Positions 1 through 7,731 of a stretch of 64,000 nucleotides of DNA are shown in pieces. This DNA comes from Sphingomonas sp. PAMC 26621 (GTDB lineage: Bacteria; Pseudomonadota; Alphaproteobacteria; Sphingomonadales; Sphingomonadaceae). Position 1 is the first letter of the stretch, and the number at the start of each line of letters is the position of its first letter. The notes under the pieces are model-generated. The model saw nothing but the letters and a program-made list of their open reading frames with translations. It was not told the DNA's origin and searched no databases. The position numbers were made by a program, and so were the translations under genes. Location: NCBI RefSeq assembly GCF_000251145.1, contig NZ_AIDW01000004.1, positions 186,001 through 250,000 on the forward strand, in the 5' to 3' direction.

Positions 1-1
1 G

Positions 2-850
2 TATGACGACTGGACCATCGCGCGGATGGCCGCGGCGATGGGTCGGCGCGATGTCGCGGCGACCTTCGGCAAGCGCGCCGCCAACTGGCGCAACAGCTTC
101 GATGCGAAGACCGGCTTCGTCCGCGCGCGCAAGAGCGACGGCACGTTCCGTGTGCCGTTCGATCCGACCGCGATCAACTACGGGTCGGACTATACCGAGG
201 GCAATGCGTGGCAATACAGCTGGTTCGTGCCGCAGGACCAGGCCGCGCTGGTCACCGCGCTGGGGGGCGACGCGGCGACCGTCGCCAAGCTCGACGCGAT
301 GTTCGCCTATGACACCTCGAAACTCGACTATAGCCATACCGAGGATATCGCCGGGCTGATCGGCCAATATATCCACGGCAACGAGCCCAGCCACCATGTC
401 GCTTATCTTTACAGTTATGCCGGTGCGCCGTGGCGAACGCAGGCCAGGCTGAAGCAGATCGTCGAAAGCCAGTACCATCCGACGCCCGACGGGCTCGCGG
501 GGAACGACGATCTCGGCCAGATGTCGGCGTGGCTGGTCTTCACCGCGCTCGGTTTCTATCCGGTCACGCCCGGGAGCCTCGAATATGTCATCGGTCGCCC
601 CTTCGTCGACCACGCCGTGCTCGCGCTCCCCAACGGCAAGCGGCTGACGATCGTGGCAGAGGGGCTGGACGCGACGCACCCTTATGTCGGCGGGGTGACG
701 TTGAACGGCGTGTCGGTGACCAAGGCGTATCTGCGACATGAGCAGATCATGGCCGGAGGAGAAGTGCGTTTCCGGATGCAAGCGACACCTGACCGGGCCT
801 GGGGGGGCGCGCGCACGGATCGGCCGTATTCCCGCAGCACCCGCGATTAG
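2..850 (+). CDS. GH92 family alpha-mannosidase, C-terminal part (gene enters from the left edge)
   Basis: Reading frame 2 is open from the window edge to a TAG at 848-850, giving about 282 residues of a longer protein; the start lies outside. The fragment carries two stretches typical of the catalytic domain of glycoside hydrolase family 92 (exo-acting, calcium-dependent alpha-mannosidases): GNEPSHHVAYLYSYAGAPW, and GNDDLGQMSAWLVF followed by GFYPVTPGS. Family members remove terminal alpha-mannose from glycans in the periplasm or outside the cell. No signal peptide can be judged because the 5' end is missing. The C-terminal tail after residue VRFRM is low-complexity and unremarkable. Family assignment is firm; the exact linkage cleaved cannot be inferred. 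Confidence 0.9.
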   Translation, partial: YDDWTIARMAAAMGRRDVAATFGKRAANWRNSFDAKTGFVRARKSDGTFRVPFDPTAINYGSDYTEGNAWQYSWFVPQDQAALVTALGGDAATVAKLDAMFAYDTSKLDYSHTEDIAGLIGQYIHGNEPSHHVAYLYSYAGAPWRTQARLKQIVESQYHPTPDGLAGNDDLGQMSAWLVFTALGFYPVTPGSLEYVIGRPFVDHAVLALPNGKRLTIVAEGLDATHPYVGGVTLNGVSVTKAYLRHEQIMAGGEVRFRMQATPDRAWGGARTDRPYSRSTRD

Positions 851-858
851 CCAACCCC

Positions 859-877
859 CTGTCAGTAGAAATTACAG
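859..877. promoter_or_regulatory. Imperfect palindrome, candidate upstream activator site
   Basis: CTGTCAGTAGAAATTACAG is an imperfect inverted repeat (outer arms CTGT/ACAG) lying about 43 bp upstream of the -24 element of the sigma-54 promoter at 919-936. Sigma-54 promoters need an enhancer-bound activator upstream; this is the only palindromic candidate in the gap. Function is inferred from position only. Confidence 0.35.
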
Positions 878-918
878 TCTGGGTAAGGGGGTTACGCGAC
901 ATTGTTGAAAAACAGGGG

Positions 919-936
919 TTGGCACGCTCCTTGCTA
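919..936 (+). promoter_or_regulatory. Sigma-54 (-24/-12) promoter of the PEPxxWA-CTERM gene
   Basis: TTGGCACGCTCCTTGCTA matches the sigma-54 consensus TGGCACG-N4-TTGCW at every consensus position, with the invariant GG and GC in the right register. It predicts transcription starting near 946, about 22 nt before the ATG at 968, with the GGAGAG ribosome site in between. RpoN-dependent transcription of PEP-CTERM genes through the PrsK/PrsR pair is known in other bacteria; its use here is inferred. Confidence 0.85.
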
Positions 937-967
937 CCATGTGGCTATCTTAGTTGGAGAGTAACCC

Positions 968-1540
968 ATGCGTACCAAGCTTCTTTCTGCCGCTGCTGCC
1001 CTCGTCGCCATCGCTGCTGTCGCTCCGGCGTCGGCTGCAACCTTCGCGGTCAACGACACGGTCGGCAACACCGCCAAGGGCGGTTCGTTCACCGGCACCC
1101 CCGGCGCGAACGGCACGTTCAACGGCACGTTCGGCGTGCAGAACATTGCCCTCGGCAACTTCTCCGAGATCTTCACGTTCACCCTGCCGACCGACGGTTT
1201 CGGCAGCGGTTCGGTAACCTCGATCGCATCGGGCAAGCTGATGTCGACCACCGACATCAACTTCACGTCGGTGTTCTTCAACGGCACGGCTGCTGCAATG
1301 ATGCCGAACGGTCGTTTCGAGTTCGCGTCGCTTGAGCTCGTTCCGATCACGGCTGGCCAGCTCAACACGCTAACCGTCAACGGCTTCTCGTATGGCGGCG
1401 CATCGATCGGCGGCAGCCTGTCGTTCACCCCGACGGCTGTTCCGGAAGCAGCAACCTGGGCGATGATGCTCGTCGGCTTCGGCATGATGGGTGCAGGCCT
1501 GCGCTACGGTCGTCGCAAGTCGACGGTTGCTTTCGCCTAA
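968..1540 (+). CDS. PEPxxWA-CTERM sorting-domain protein (secreted, exosortase substrate)
   Basis: 190 residues. A signal peptide (about residues 1-23, ending ASA) precedes a low-complexity body rich in Gly, Thr, Asn and Phe. The C-terminus (about 157-185) has the sorting signal: VPEAATWAMM, a hydrophobic stretch rich in Gly and Met, then the basic cluster RYGRRK. This tripartite tail is the substrate signal for exosortase-type transpeptidases, so the mature protein should be processed at the membrane and exported to the surface or matrix. The body resembles no enzyme; a structural or exopolysaccharide-associated role is likely. The ATG follows GGAGAG. The gene has its own sigma-54 promoter and a strong terminator (1570-1600), so it is monocistronic. 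Confidence 0.88.
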   Translation: MRTKLLSAAAALVAIAAVAPASAATFAVNDTVGNTAKGGSFTGTPGANGTFNGTFGVQNIALGNFSEIFTFTLPTDGFGSGSVTSIASGKLMSTTDINFTSVFFNGTAAAMMPNGRFEFASLELVPITAGQLNTLTVNGFSYGGASIGGSLSFTPTAVPEAATWAMMLVGFGMMGAGLRYGRRKSTVAFA

Positions 1541-1569
1541 AAGCGATTTGCCAGACTTCTGGTAAAGGA

Positions 1570-1600
1570 ATGCCGCCGGTTCCGACCGGCGGCATTTTTT
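1570..1600 (+). terminator. Rho-independent terminator after the PEPxxWA-CTERM gene
   Basis: An 11-bp GC-rich stem (ATGCCGCCGGT with ACCGGCGGCAT), a TCCG tetraloop and a run of six T at 1595-1600. It lies 29 nt after the stop codon. Confidence 0.92.
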
Positions 1601-1603
1601 GTG

Positions 1604-2395
1604 TCAGAATGCGGGGAGGAACAGTTTGACCCGCGCGTCCTGCGTCGCGCGATCGGACGTGAGCTGCTCGGCCAGTTCGAGCGCGTCGCCGTGCGAGAAG
1701 AACAGCGCGTAGAGCGAGCGCGGGATCGGGTCCGACCCGTCCAGGGCGGCTGCTTCGATCCGCCGGCGGATGCTCGATATCTCGAGCCACATCAATTGCG
1801 ACGGCGCAGCGACGCTGGTGTTGGTGCGCGGCGTGCCGATCGGCGTGAACCCCAGCATCGCCTGATAGAACCGCCGGTGGCGCGGATTGACCTCGATGAA
1901 CAGGTCGGTGCAGCGGTGATGATGATAGCCGTAGATGAAGACGATGTGGAACAGCGCCGCCAGCAACGGCTTGGACGGCATTCCAGCGTCGAACGCCAGT
2001 TTGCCGAGCTCGCAGATCTTGCGTCCGGGGGTTTCGCGGAAGGGATGAAGCTGGTCGGCAAAGATCGCATCGGCCGCGAGACCCGCTTCGGAATCGACCA
2101 CCAGCGTGACCGTCCCGAGAACACTGCTGTCGTCGGACGCGGTAAAGGTCGCGGTCGCGCGATGCGCCGGAACGACATGGTGGCTGCCATAACCACGCCA
2201 GGCATAGCGGCGGTTGATCAAAGAACGCGCGCCTTCGCGCCGGTCGCATGTATCGGCAAGCTGGATATCGACGACCTTCGCGGACGAGCGCGCATGCAGT
2301 TGCGGCCGTAACTCCGCCCCCGATACCAAACGCTCAAGCTCCTGCGGGGGCGCAGGGTCTCGGTCAGGAACGCACGCACTCGGCTGCAACAACAT
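1604..2395 (-). CDS. FeeM-like long-chain N-acyl amino acid synthase (GNAT-type acyltransferase)
   Basis: 263 residues. The middle of the protein follows the N-acyl amino acid synthase (FeeM) pattern: RRYAWRGYGSHH near residue 82, LGTVTLVVDS followed by GLAADAIFADQL, the core CELGKLAFD, and a GNAT-like end IEVNPRHRRFYQAMLGF (arginine/histidine-rich acyl-donor-binding turn). Such enzymes join a long acyl chain, usually from acyl-ACP, to an amino acid such as tyrosine; related proteins are linked to PEP-CTERM/exosortase gene sets. ATG chosen at 2395. The gene faces the PEPxxWA-CTERM gene tail to tail across the terminator at 1570-1600. Family confidence is good; the amino acid substrate is unknown. 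Confidence 0.72.
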   Translation of the reverse strand: MLLQPSACVPDRDPAPPQELERLVSGAELRPQLHARSSAKVVDIQLADTCDRREGARSLINRRYAWRGYGSHHVVPAHRATATFTASDDSSVLGTVTLVVDSEAGLAADAIFADQLHPFRETPGRKICELGKLAFDAGMPSKPLLAALFHIVFIYGYHHHRCTDLFIEVNPRHRRFYQAMLGFTPIGTPRTNTSVAAPSQLMWLEISSIRRRIEAAALDGSDPIPRSLYALFFSHGDALELAEQLTSDRATQDARVKLFLPAF

Positions 2396-2580
2396 CGCAA
2401 ACCCCCAGTTTTCGGCAGCGCTTGCCGATCACGCTTCTAGCCTGGAGGCTCGATCTATAAGATACTGTTTATGAACGGCGTTCCAGACGCCGCTGCCTTG
2501 CACAGCTTGGTTAATGAAGACTAGGCCGAGGGCAGGACCGCTTCGGCCAGACGTGCCGTTTGCAAGGTTAACGCGTCGAA

Positions 2581-2871
2581 CTACTTTGCGCGCGGCCCCG
2601 TCGGGATAAATTTTACAACAAAAGGATGACGTTGCGGGCCGACACCGTAACCGTTGGCGGCGCTTGTCGGAAGGAAGGGCGATTCGCCATACTTGGATGG
2701 ATTGGCGGCCGTTGCGGTGTTGAAGGAAATGCCGTCGATCCAGGCCGTCCGGCGGAGCAGGTCATGCGCGCCGAACGGGCAGGGCGAAGCCTGCCAAATC
2801 GCGCCAACCGCATCGGCATATCCCGCCTCGAAGGCGTCGATCACATCGTTCAGGTTCTGGTCCTGCAGCAT
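2581..2871 (-). CDS. Small RMF/CrpP-like protein
   Basis: 96 residues. The N-terminal half (residues 12-50) has the layout of the ribosome modulation factor/CrpP family: AFEAGYADAV, then a short spacer, SPCPFG, then LLRRTAWIDGISF. In that family the pattern is GY..G, C-P-F/Y and a W-x-x-G helix. RMF dimerises ribosomes in stationary phase; CrpP was described as a quinolone-modifying protein, so function cannot be transferred safely. The C-terminal 45 residues look unstructured. ATG follows GAGGG nine bases upstream. It lies 81 bp upstream of the transporter stop, same strand, probably a separate unit. Confidence 0.5.
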   Translation of the reverse strand: MLQDQNLNDVIDAFEAGYADAVGAIWQASPCPFGAHDLLRRTAWIDGISFNTATAANPSKYGESPFLPTSAANGYGVGPQRHPFVVKFIPTGPRAK

Positions 2872-2952
2872 GATCGTCTAACCCTCGTGTCCACCCGGAG
2901 GTTCCGTCCGGCGGAGGAATCAGGGCGCCACCGTGACGCTGGCGGGTCGCGC

Positions 2953-4266
2953 TCAGCGCGTGTCGTGGAGCGGATCGGTCCCGCGGGTGTTGCGCATCAG
3001 CAATGCGGTAAGGAACGCGACCGCGCAGATCGCGGTGACATACCAGTAAAAGCCCGATTCCCGCCCCGCCGCCTTGAACGACAAGGCGACATATTCCGCC
3101 GATCCGCCGAAGAGCGCGTTGCCGATCCCGTAGGCGAGGCTCACGCCGAGCGCGCGGACATGGACCGGGAACAGCTCCGCTTTGAACAGCCCGCTGATCG
3201 AGGTGTAGAGGCTGTTGATCGCCAGCCCCGCCAGCACCAGCACGAACGCCGCGGTCGCGCTCTGTACCTGCGCCAGCAACGACAGCAACGGCACCGTCGT
3301 GATCGTCGCAAGCGCGCCGAACAGCAGCATGTTGGTGCGCCGACCGATCCGGTCCGACAGCAGCCCGAACACCGGCTGCAACAGCGCGAACGGGATCAGC
3401 ACCGCGGTCATCACCCAATTGACCGTCTTGGGGTCCATGTGCGCGGTGTTGACCAAGTATTTCTGCATGTAGGTCGAGAAGACGTAGAACATCAGCGATC
3501 CGCCCGCCGTCAGCCCGAGAACGGTGACGAACGCGCGCCAGTGCGGGAGCAGGCCGCGGATCGTCCCCGCGTCGGGATGCTGCGCGCCGGTGCGGGTGGT
3601 CTCGTGCAGGACATGCCGGAAGAGCAGGATCGTCATCGCCGCGACCGCGCCGATCGCGAACGGAATCCGCCACCCGAACGCGCGCATCTCCTCGGTGGTC
3701 AGCAGCTGCTGGAGGACCAGGATCACCGCGAGCGCGATCAACTGCCCGCCGATCAGCGTGACATATTGGAACGATGCGAAGAAGCCGCGCCGCCCGGTAA
3801 ACGCGATCTCGCTGAGATAGGTCGCGGCGGTGCCATATTGCCCCCCGGTCGAGAAACCCTGGATCATCCGCCCGAGCAACAGCAAGGCGGGGGCGAACGC
3901 GCCGATCGCGGCATAGGTCGGCAGCACCGCGATCAGCGCGGAGCCGATCCCCATCAGCACGATCGACACGACCATCGCGCGGCGTCGCCCGTGCCGGTCC
4001 GCAAAGCGCCCGAAATACCAGCCGCCGAGCGGGCGCAGCAGGAAACCGACCGCGAAAATCCCCGACGTGCCGAGCAACTGCGCGGTGCGATCGCCGATCG
4101 GGAAGAATTCGGCGGAGAAATACAGCGCGGTGAAGGCATAGACGTAGAAGTCGTACCATTCGATCAGATTGCCCATCGATCCCGCGATGATGGCGCGCGC
4201 GCGACCAGCGGTGCTGAGCTCGGCGGCAGGGTTGCCGATCGGGGTGGCCTGTGGTTCGGTCGTCAT
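2953..4266 (-). CDS. MFS transporter of the metabolite:H+ symporter (MHS) family, alpha-ketoglutarate/shikimate permease type
   Basis: 437 residues with 12 predicted hydrophobic segments. Family marks are NLIEWYDFYVYAF at the first helix, the loop motif GRFADRHGRRRAM between helices 2 and 3, the GRMIQGFSTGGQYGTAATYLSE motif region (here with Gly-Gly-Gln) and the second loop copy DRIGRRTNM. MHS members import dicarboxylates, alpha-ketoglutarate, proline/betaine or shikimate with protons; KgtP is the nearest well-known relative by overall pattern. The substrate cannot be fixed from sequence. The gene stands alone between the RMF/CrpP-like gene and the glycosyltransferase. Confidence 0.82.
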   Translation of the reverse strand: MTTEPQATPIGNPAAELSTAGRARAIIAGSMGNLIEWYDFYVYAFTALYFSAEFFPIGDRTAQLLGTSGIFAVGFLLRPLGGWYFGRFADRHGRRRAMVVSIVLMGIGSALIAVLPTYAAIGAFAPALLLLGRMIQGFSTGGQYGTAATYLSEIAFTGRRGFFASFQYVTLIGGQLIALAVILVLQQLLTTEEMRAFGWRIPFAIGAVAAMTILLFRHVLHETTRTGAQHPDAGTIRGLLPHWRAFVTVLGLTAGGSLMFYVFSTYMQKYLVNTAHMDPKTVNWVMTAVLIPFALLQPVFGLLSDRIGRRTNMLLFGALATITTVPLLSLLAQVQSATAAFVLVLAGLAINSLYTSISGLFKAELFPVHVRALGVSLAYGIGNALFGGSAEYVALSFKAAGRESGFYWYVTAICAVAFLTALLMRNTRGTDPLHDTR

Positions 4267-4370
4267 CGACCTGCTTGTGAACCCTGGCGTTCAGGCCCGC
4301 AACCGCACAGACACAAGACGTTGCAAAGCGTGGCGCCCCCCGCCAACCGCTCACGGCATCGGGCACCGTG

Positions 4371-5492
4371 TCACGCGGCTACCGCTTGAGCCGGCGCGGG
4401 GATGCGGTCGAGCAACGATCGCGAGAGCAGGACGTGATGGCGGACGAAGCTGTGCGCACTGAGCCCGTCGTTCCCCATCCGCGCCTGCGCACGTTGCGCC
4501 ATTTCCAATGCCGCGGCCGGATTCGTGTCCAAGTCGAGGATCGCCTGTCGCAGCGCCGCGGCGTCGCCGGGGGGCGTGTAGCGCACCGCGTCGGGAGCGA
4601 AATAGGCACGCAGGCCGCCGGTATCGCTGACGATCAACGGCAGACCGAACAGCGCCGCCTCTTCCGCGACCGTGCAACCGGACGCGTGGAGATTGGGTTT
4701 GAGCGGCAGGACCGCGATATCAGCGTCGTGGTACAGCGTCTTCAAGGCGTCGTTGCTCGCGACGCCCGCGATCTCGACATTGGCGATGCCGTCGGCCAGC
4801 GAGGGCGGGCAGGTGGTCGATACGATCCGCAACCGGCACGTCGGCAAGTCGCGAACTGCCTCGACGAGGCACGGCCAGTCGCGCTCGGTATCATTGCCCA
4901 CCGCAAGCAGGCGTAGCGGCACCCCGAAGCGACGCTGCGGATCGCGCGGATAGCGGTCATCCGCTCGGATTCCGTACAACACCAGCTCGCATCGCTTCTC
5001 CGGGAACATCGTGCGGGCCCGGGCCAGATTGTCGGGGGAGTGGAACGTCAGCACATCGGCTTCGCGGACCAGCCGACGCCACAGCATCCGGCGCAGGACC
5101 GGCTGGCGATCCCAATGGTCGATCAGCCAGACGCTTTGCGCGATCAGTTTCGGCCGGTCCCGTCCGCGTTTCAGCACGGCGAACAGCAGGCAGAAGGCGA
5201 GGAATTGCGACTCCGTGTGCGTCCAGATCACCTCCGCCGCGAAGGCGCGGCGGCGGTTGCGCACGGCGTGGAGCAGGTCGAACCCAAGCAGCCAGCGAAA
5301 CCCCAGTCGCACCAGCCGCCCGAGCCGTCCCTCGCGGTGATCGTGCGATGTCTCGAGCGTCGCACCCATCGCTTCCGCCCGGCGGTAGCCATAGGCATCC
5401 CGGTCGTTGATGCCGATCAGCGCGCCCGCATCATACCGACGCGCCCAATTCTCGTCGCCGAACCCGAAGGCCAGATGCACGAAGACCCGCAA
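4371..5492 (-). CDS. Glycosyltransferase family 4 (group 1) protein
   Basis: 373 residues. The C-terminal half carries the GT4 signature HASGCTVAEEAALFGLPLI and the nucleotide-sugar-binding context DADIAVLPLKPN; VGNDTERDWPCLVEAV starts the second Rossmann domain. The N-terminal half (FGFGDENWARRYDAG) is the acceptor domain. GT4 enzymes are retaining transferases acting in polysaccharide or glycolipid synthesis. The start is a TTG at 5492 with AAGGGA eight bases upstream; no ATG fits as well. Next to flhA it could in principle glycosylate flagellin or exopolysaccharide, but no neighbour supports either. Confidence 0.78.
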   Translation of the reverse strand: MRVFVHLAFGFGDENWARRYDAGALIGINDRDAYGYRRAEAMGATLETSHDHREGRLGRLVRLGFRWLLGFDLLHAVRNRRRAFAAEVIWTHTESQFLAFCLLFAVLKRGRDRPKLIAQSVWLIDHWDRQPVLRRMLWRRLVREADVLTFHSPDNLARARTMFPEKRCELVLYGIRADDRYPRDPQRRFGVPLRLLAVGNDTERDWPCLVEAVRDLPTCRLRIVSTTCPPSLADGIANVEIAGVASNDALKTLYHDADIAVLPLKPNLHASGCTVAEEAALFGLPLIVSDTGGLRAYFAPDAVRYTPPGDAAALRQAILDLDTNPAAALEMAQRAQARMGNDGLSAHSFVRHHVLLSRSLLDRIPAPAQAVAA

Positions 5493-5646
5493 GATGACAG
5501 TCCCTTATGCTGATTTTGTGCGCCGTGGGTCGGTAAAGGAACGCAAGCCGCCCAACGCCTGTAGAAAAGGCATACCAAATATCGCCGAAAAGACGAGTCC
5601 GGAGAATATCCCGAAGACGCGGAGCCAACCTATTCGTCGTCGCGTC

Positions 5647-7728
5647 TTAGCCGATGCTCCCGAGCGCGCGTACCCGTGCGCGCGCGTGGATCTCGTTTTG
5701 CGACAGCACTACGGTCGCGGGGCGGACGCGCTCGATCACCGAGCGGACGAACGGGCGGATCGTCGGGTTGGTCAGCAGGCACGGGATCTCGCCTTCGCCC
5801 GCCAGCCGGTCGAACGTCTCGCGGACCGCGGCGATGAACCCCTGCAACGCGGACGGTGCCATCGCGAGTTGGCGCTCGTCGCCGTGGCCGATGATGCTCT
5901 CCGCGAACGCAATGTCCCAATCGGGGGACAGCGTGACGATCGGGATCGCGCCGTCGAGCGCCTGTTGCGCAGAAATCTGCCGCGCCAGCCGCGCGCGGAC
6001 GTGTTCGGTCATCTGCGTCAGGTTGGCGGTGATCGGCGCGGCCTCGGCGATGCCCTCGAGGATCGTGGGGATGTCGCGGATCGACACGCCCTCGCTCAAC
6101 AGGTTCTGCAGGATCCGCTGGACCCCCGACACCGAGATCCGGCTTGGCACGATCTCCGCGACCAGCTTGGCCGAATCCGGGTGGATCTCGCCGAGCAGCT
6201 TCTGCACTTCGGTATAGCTCAGCAGGTCGGCGATGCTGCCCTTGACCAGCTCGGTCAGGTGCGTGGTGATGATCGTGCCTGCGTCGACCACGGTCAGACC
6301 GCGGAACCCCGCTTCCTCGCGCAGATCGCGGTCGATCCACAAGGCGGGCAGGTTGAAGACGGGTTCGCGCGTCGCCTCTCCGGGGATGCCGACCGGCCCG
6401 CCGCCGGGATTGATGACGAGCAGCCGATCGAGCCGGATCTCGCCGCGTGCGGCCTCGGTCTCCTTGATATAGACGAGATACTCGTCGGGCTTGAGCGCGA
6501 GATTGTCGATGATGCGGACTGCCGGGAGCACGAAGCCGAACTCCGTCGCCATCTGGCGCCGTAAAGCGCGGACCTGATCGTCGAGCCGCGGCTCGCGCGC
6601 GGCGTCGTTGATGATCGGGAGCAGCCCGTAGCCGATCTCGATCCGCACCGCGTCGATCGCGAGCGTGCGCGAGATCGGTTCCTCCGCGGTCGCCGAGGCT
6701 TCCGCTTCGGCGGCGGCCTCTGCGGCGACGGCGCGCTCGGTGCGCTGGGTCGCGGCTCGCGACAGCGCCCAGGCGGCATAGCCCGCGATCCCCGAGAACA
6801 GCGCAAACGGGACGAACGGCAGGCCGGGCAGCAGCGCGAGCGCGCCCATCAACGCGGACACCATCCCGAACGCCTTGGGGTAGCGCCCGAGCTGCTCGCC
6901 CAGCGCCGCGCCGGTCTTGCCCGCGACCCCGCCTTTGGACACGAGCAGCCCCGCCGCCATCGACACGATCAGCGCGGGGATCTGGCTGACCAGCCCGTCG
7001 CCAATCGTCAGTAACGTATAGGTGTGGAACGCCTCGCTGATCGGCACGCCGTGGACCCCGACGCCGATCACCAGCCCGACCAGCACGTTGATCGCGGTGA
7101 TCAGCAGCGCGGCGATCGCATCGCCCTTCACGAACTTGGACGCGCCGTCCATCGCGCCGTAGAAACCGCTTTCGGCCTCGACTTCGGCGCGACGGTCGCG
7201 CGCCTGCTGCTCGGTGATCATCCCCGCGGACAGGTCCGCGTCGATCGCCATCTGCTTGCCGGGCATCGCATCGAGGCTAAAGCGCGCGGCGACCTCTGCG
7301 ATGCGCCCCGCGCCCTTGGTGATGACGACGAAATTGATGACGACGAGGATCGCGAAGATCGTCAGCCCGATGATCGTGTCGCCCCCGATCAGGAATTCCC
7401 CGAACGCGCCGATCACCCCGCCTGCGGCATGCGCGCCCTCATGCCCATGCGCGAGGATCAGCCGGGTCGAGGCAAGGTTGAGCCCGAGCCGGAGCATCGT
7501 CGCGATCAGCAGGATCGTCGGAAAGGCGGAGAGCTGGAGCGGTTTCTCGATGAACAAGGCGGTCATCAGGATCATCACCGACAGCGTGATCGACAGCGCG
7601 AGCCCGAGGTCGAGCAGCCACGCGGGCATCGGCAGGATCAGCATCGCGATGATCGCGATGACGCCGAACGCGAGCGCCATGTCGCGATTGGCGCCGATCT
7701 GGCCAAGCAGGCGGTTGAGCGCGGGCAT
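5647..7728 (-). CDS. flhA: Flagellar biosynthesis protein FlhA (export gate)
   Basis: 693 residues, the normal size. The N-terminal half has eight hydrophobic segments, with the conserved cytoplasmic FHIPEP-type block STRLILAHGHEGAHAAGG and AARFSLDAMPGKQMAIDADL. The C-terminal half (from about 350) is the cytosolic nonameric ring domain that docks chaperone-substrate complexes, including ATREPVFNLPALWID and LSEGVSIRDIPTILEGI. FlhA with FlhB and FliP/Q/R forms the type III export gate. It starts 3 nt after the FlbD-like stop and is the last gene of the minus-strand flagellar array; 154 bp without a gene follow before the glycosyltransferase. Confidence 0.97.
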   Translation of the reverse strand: MPALNRLLGQIGANRDMALAFGVIAIIAMLILPMPAWLLDLGLALSITLSVMILMTALFIEKPLQLSAFPTILLIATMLRLGLNLASTRLILAHGHEGAHAAGGVIGAFGEFLIGGDTIIGLTIFAILVVINFVVITKGAGRIAEVAARFSLDAMPGKQMAIDADLSAGMITEQQARDRRAEVEAESGFYGAMDGASKFVKGDAIAALLITAINVLVGLVIGVGVHGVPISEAFHTYTLLTIGDGLVSQIPALIVSMAAGLLVSKGGVAGKTGAALGEQLGRYPKAFGMVSALMGALALLPGLPFVPFALFSGIAGYAAWALSRAATQRTERAVAAEAAAEAEASATAEEPISRTLAIDAVRIEIGYGLLPIINDAAREPRLDDQVRALRRQMATEFGFVLPAVRIIDNLALKPDEYLVYIKETEAARGEIRLDRLLVINPGGGPVGIPGEATREPVFNLPALWIDRDLREEAGFRGLTVVDAGTIITTHLTELVKGSIADLLSYTEVQKLLGEIHPDSAKLVAEIVPSRISVSGVQRILQNLLSEGVSIRDIPTILEGIAEAAPITANLTQMTEHVRARLARQISAQQALDGAIPIVTLSPDWDIAFAESIIGHGDERQLAMAPSALQGFIAAVRETFDRLAGEGEIPCLLTNPTIRPFVRSVIERVRPATVVLSQNEIHARARVRALGSIG

Positions 7729-7731
7729 CGG

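Noticed and set aside
2626-4389. 587-residue open frame antisense to the MHS transporter
   Set aside because: Low-complexity Arg/Glu/Gln translation typical of shadow frames; the transporter on the other strand is unambiguous.
5493-5646. Possible small hydrophobic peptide between flhA and the glycosyltransferase (minus strand, contains LRVFGIFSGLVFSAIFGMPF)
   Set aside because: The frame has no usable start codon or ribosome site before the hydrophobic part; it could be a gene remnant but cannot be supported as a gene.
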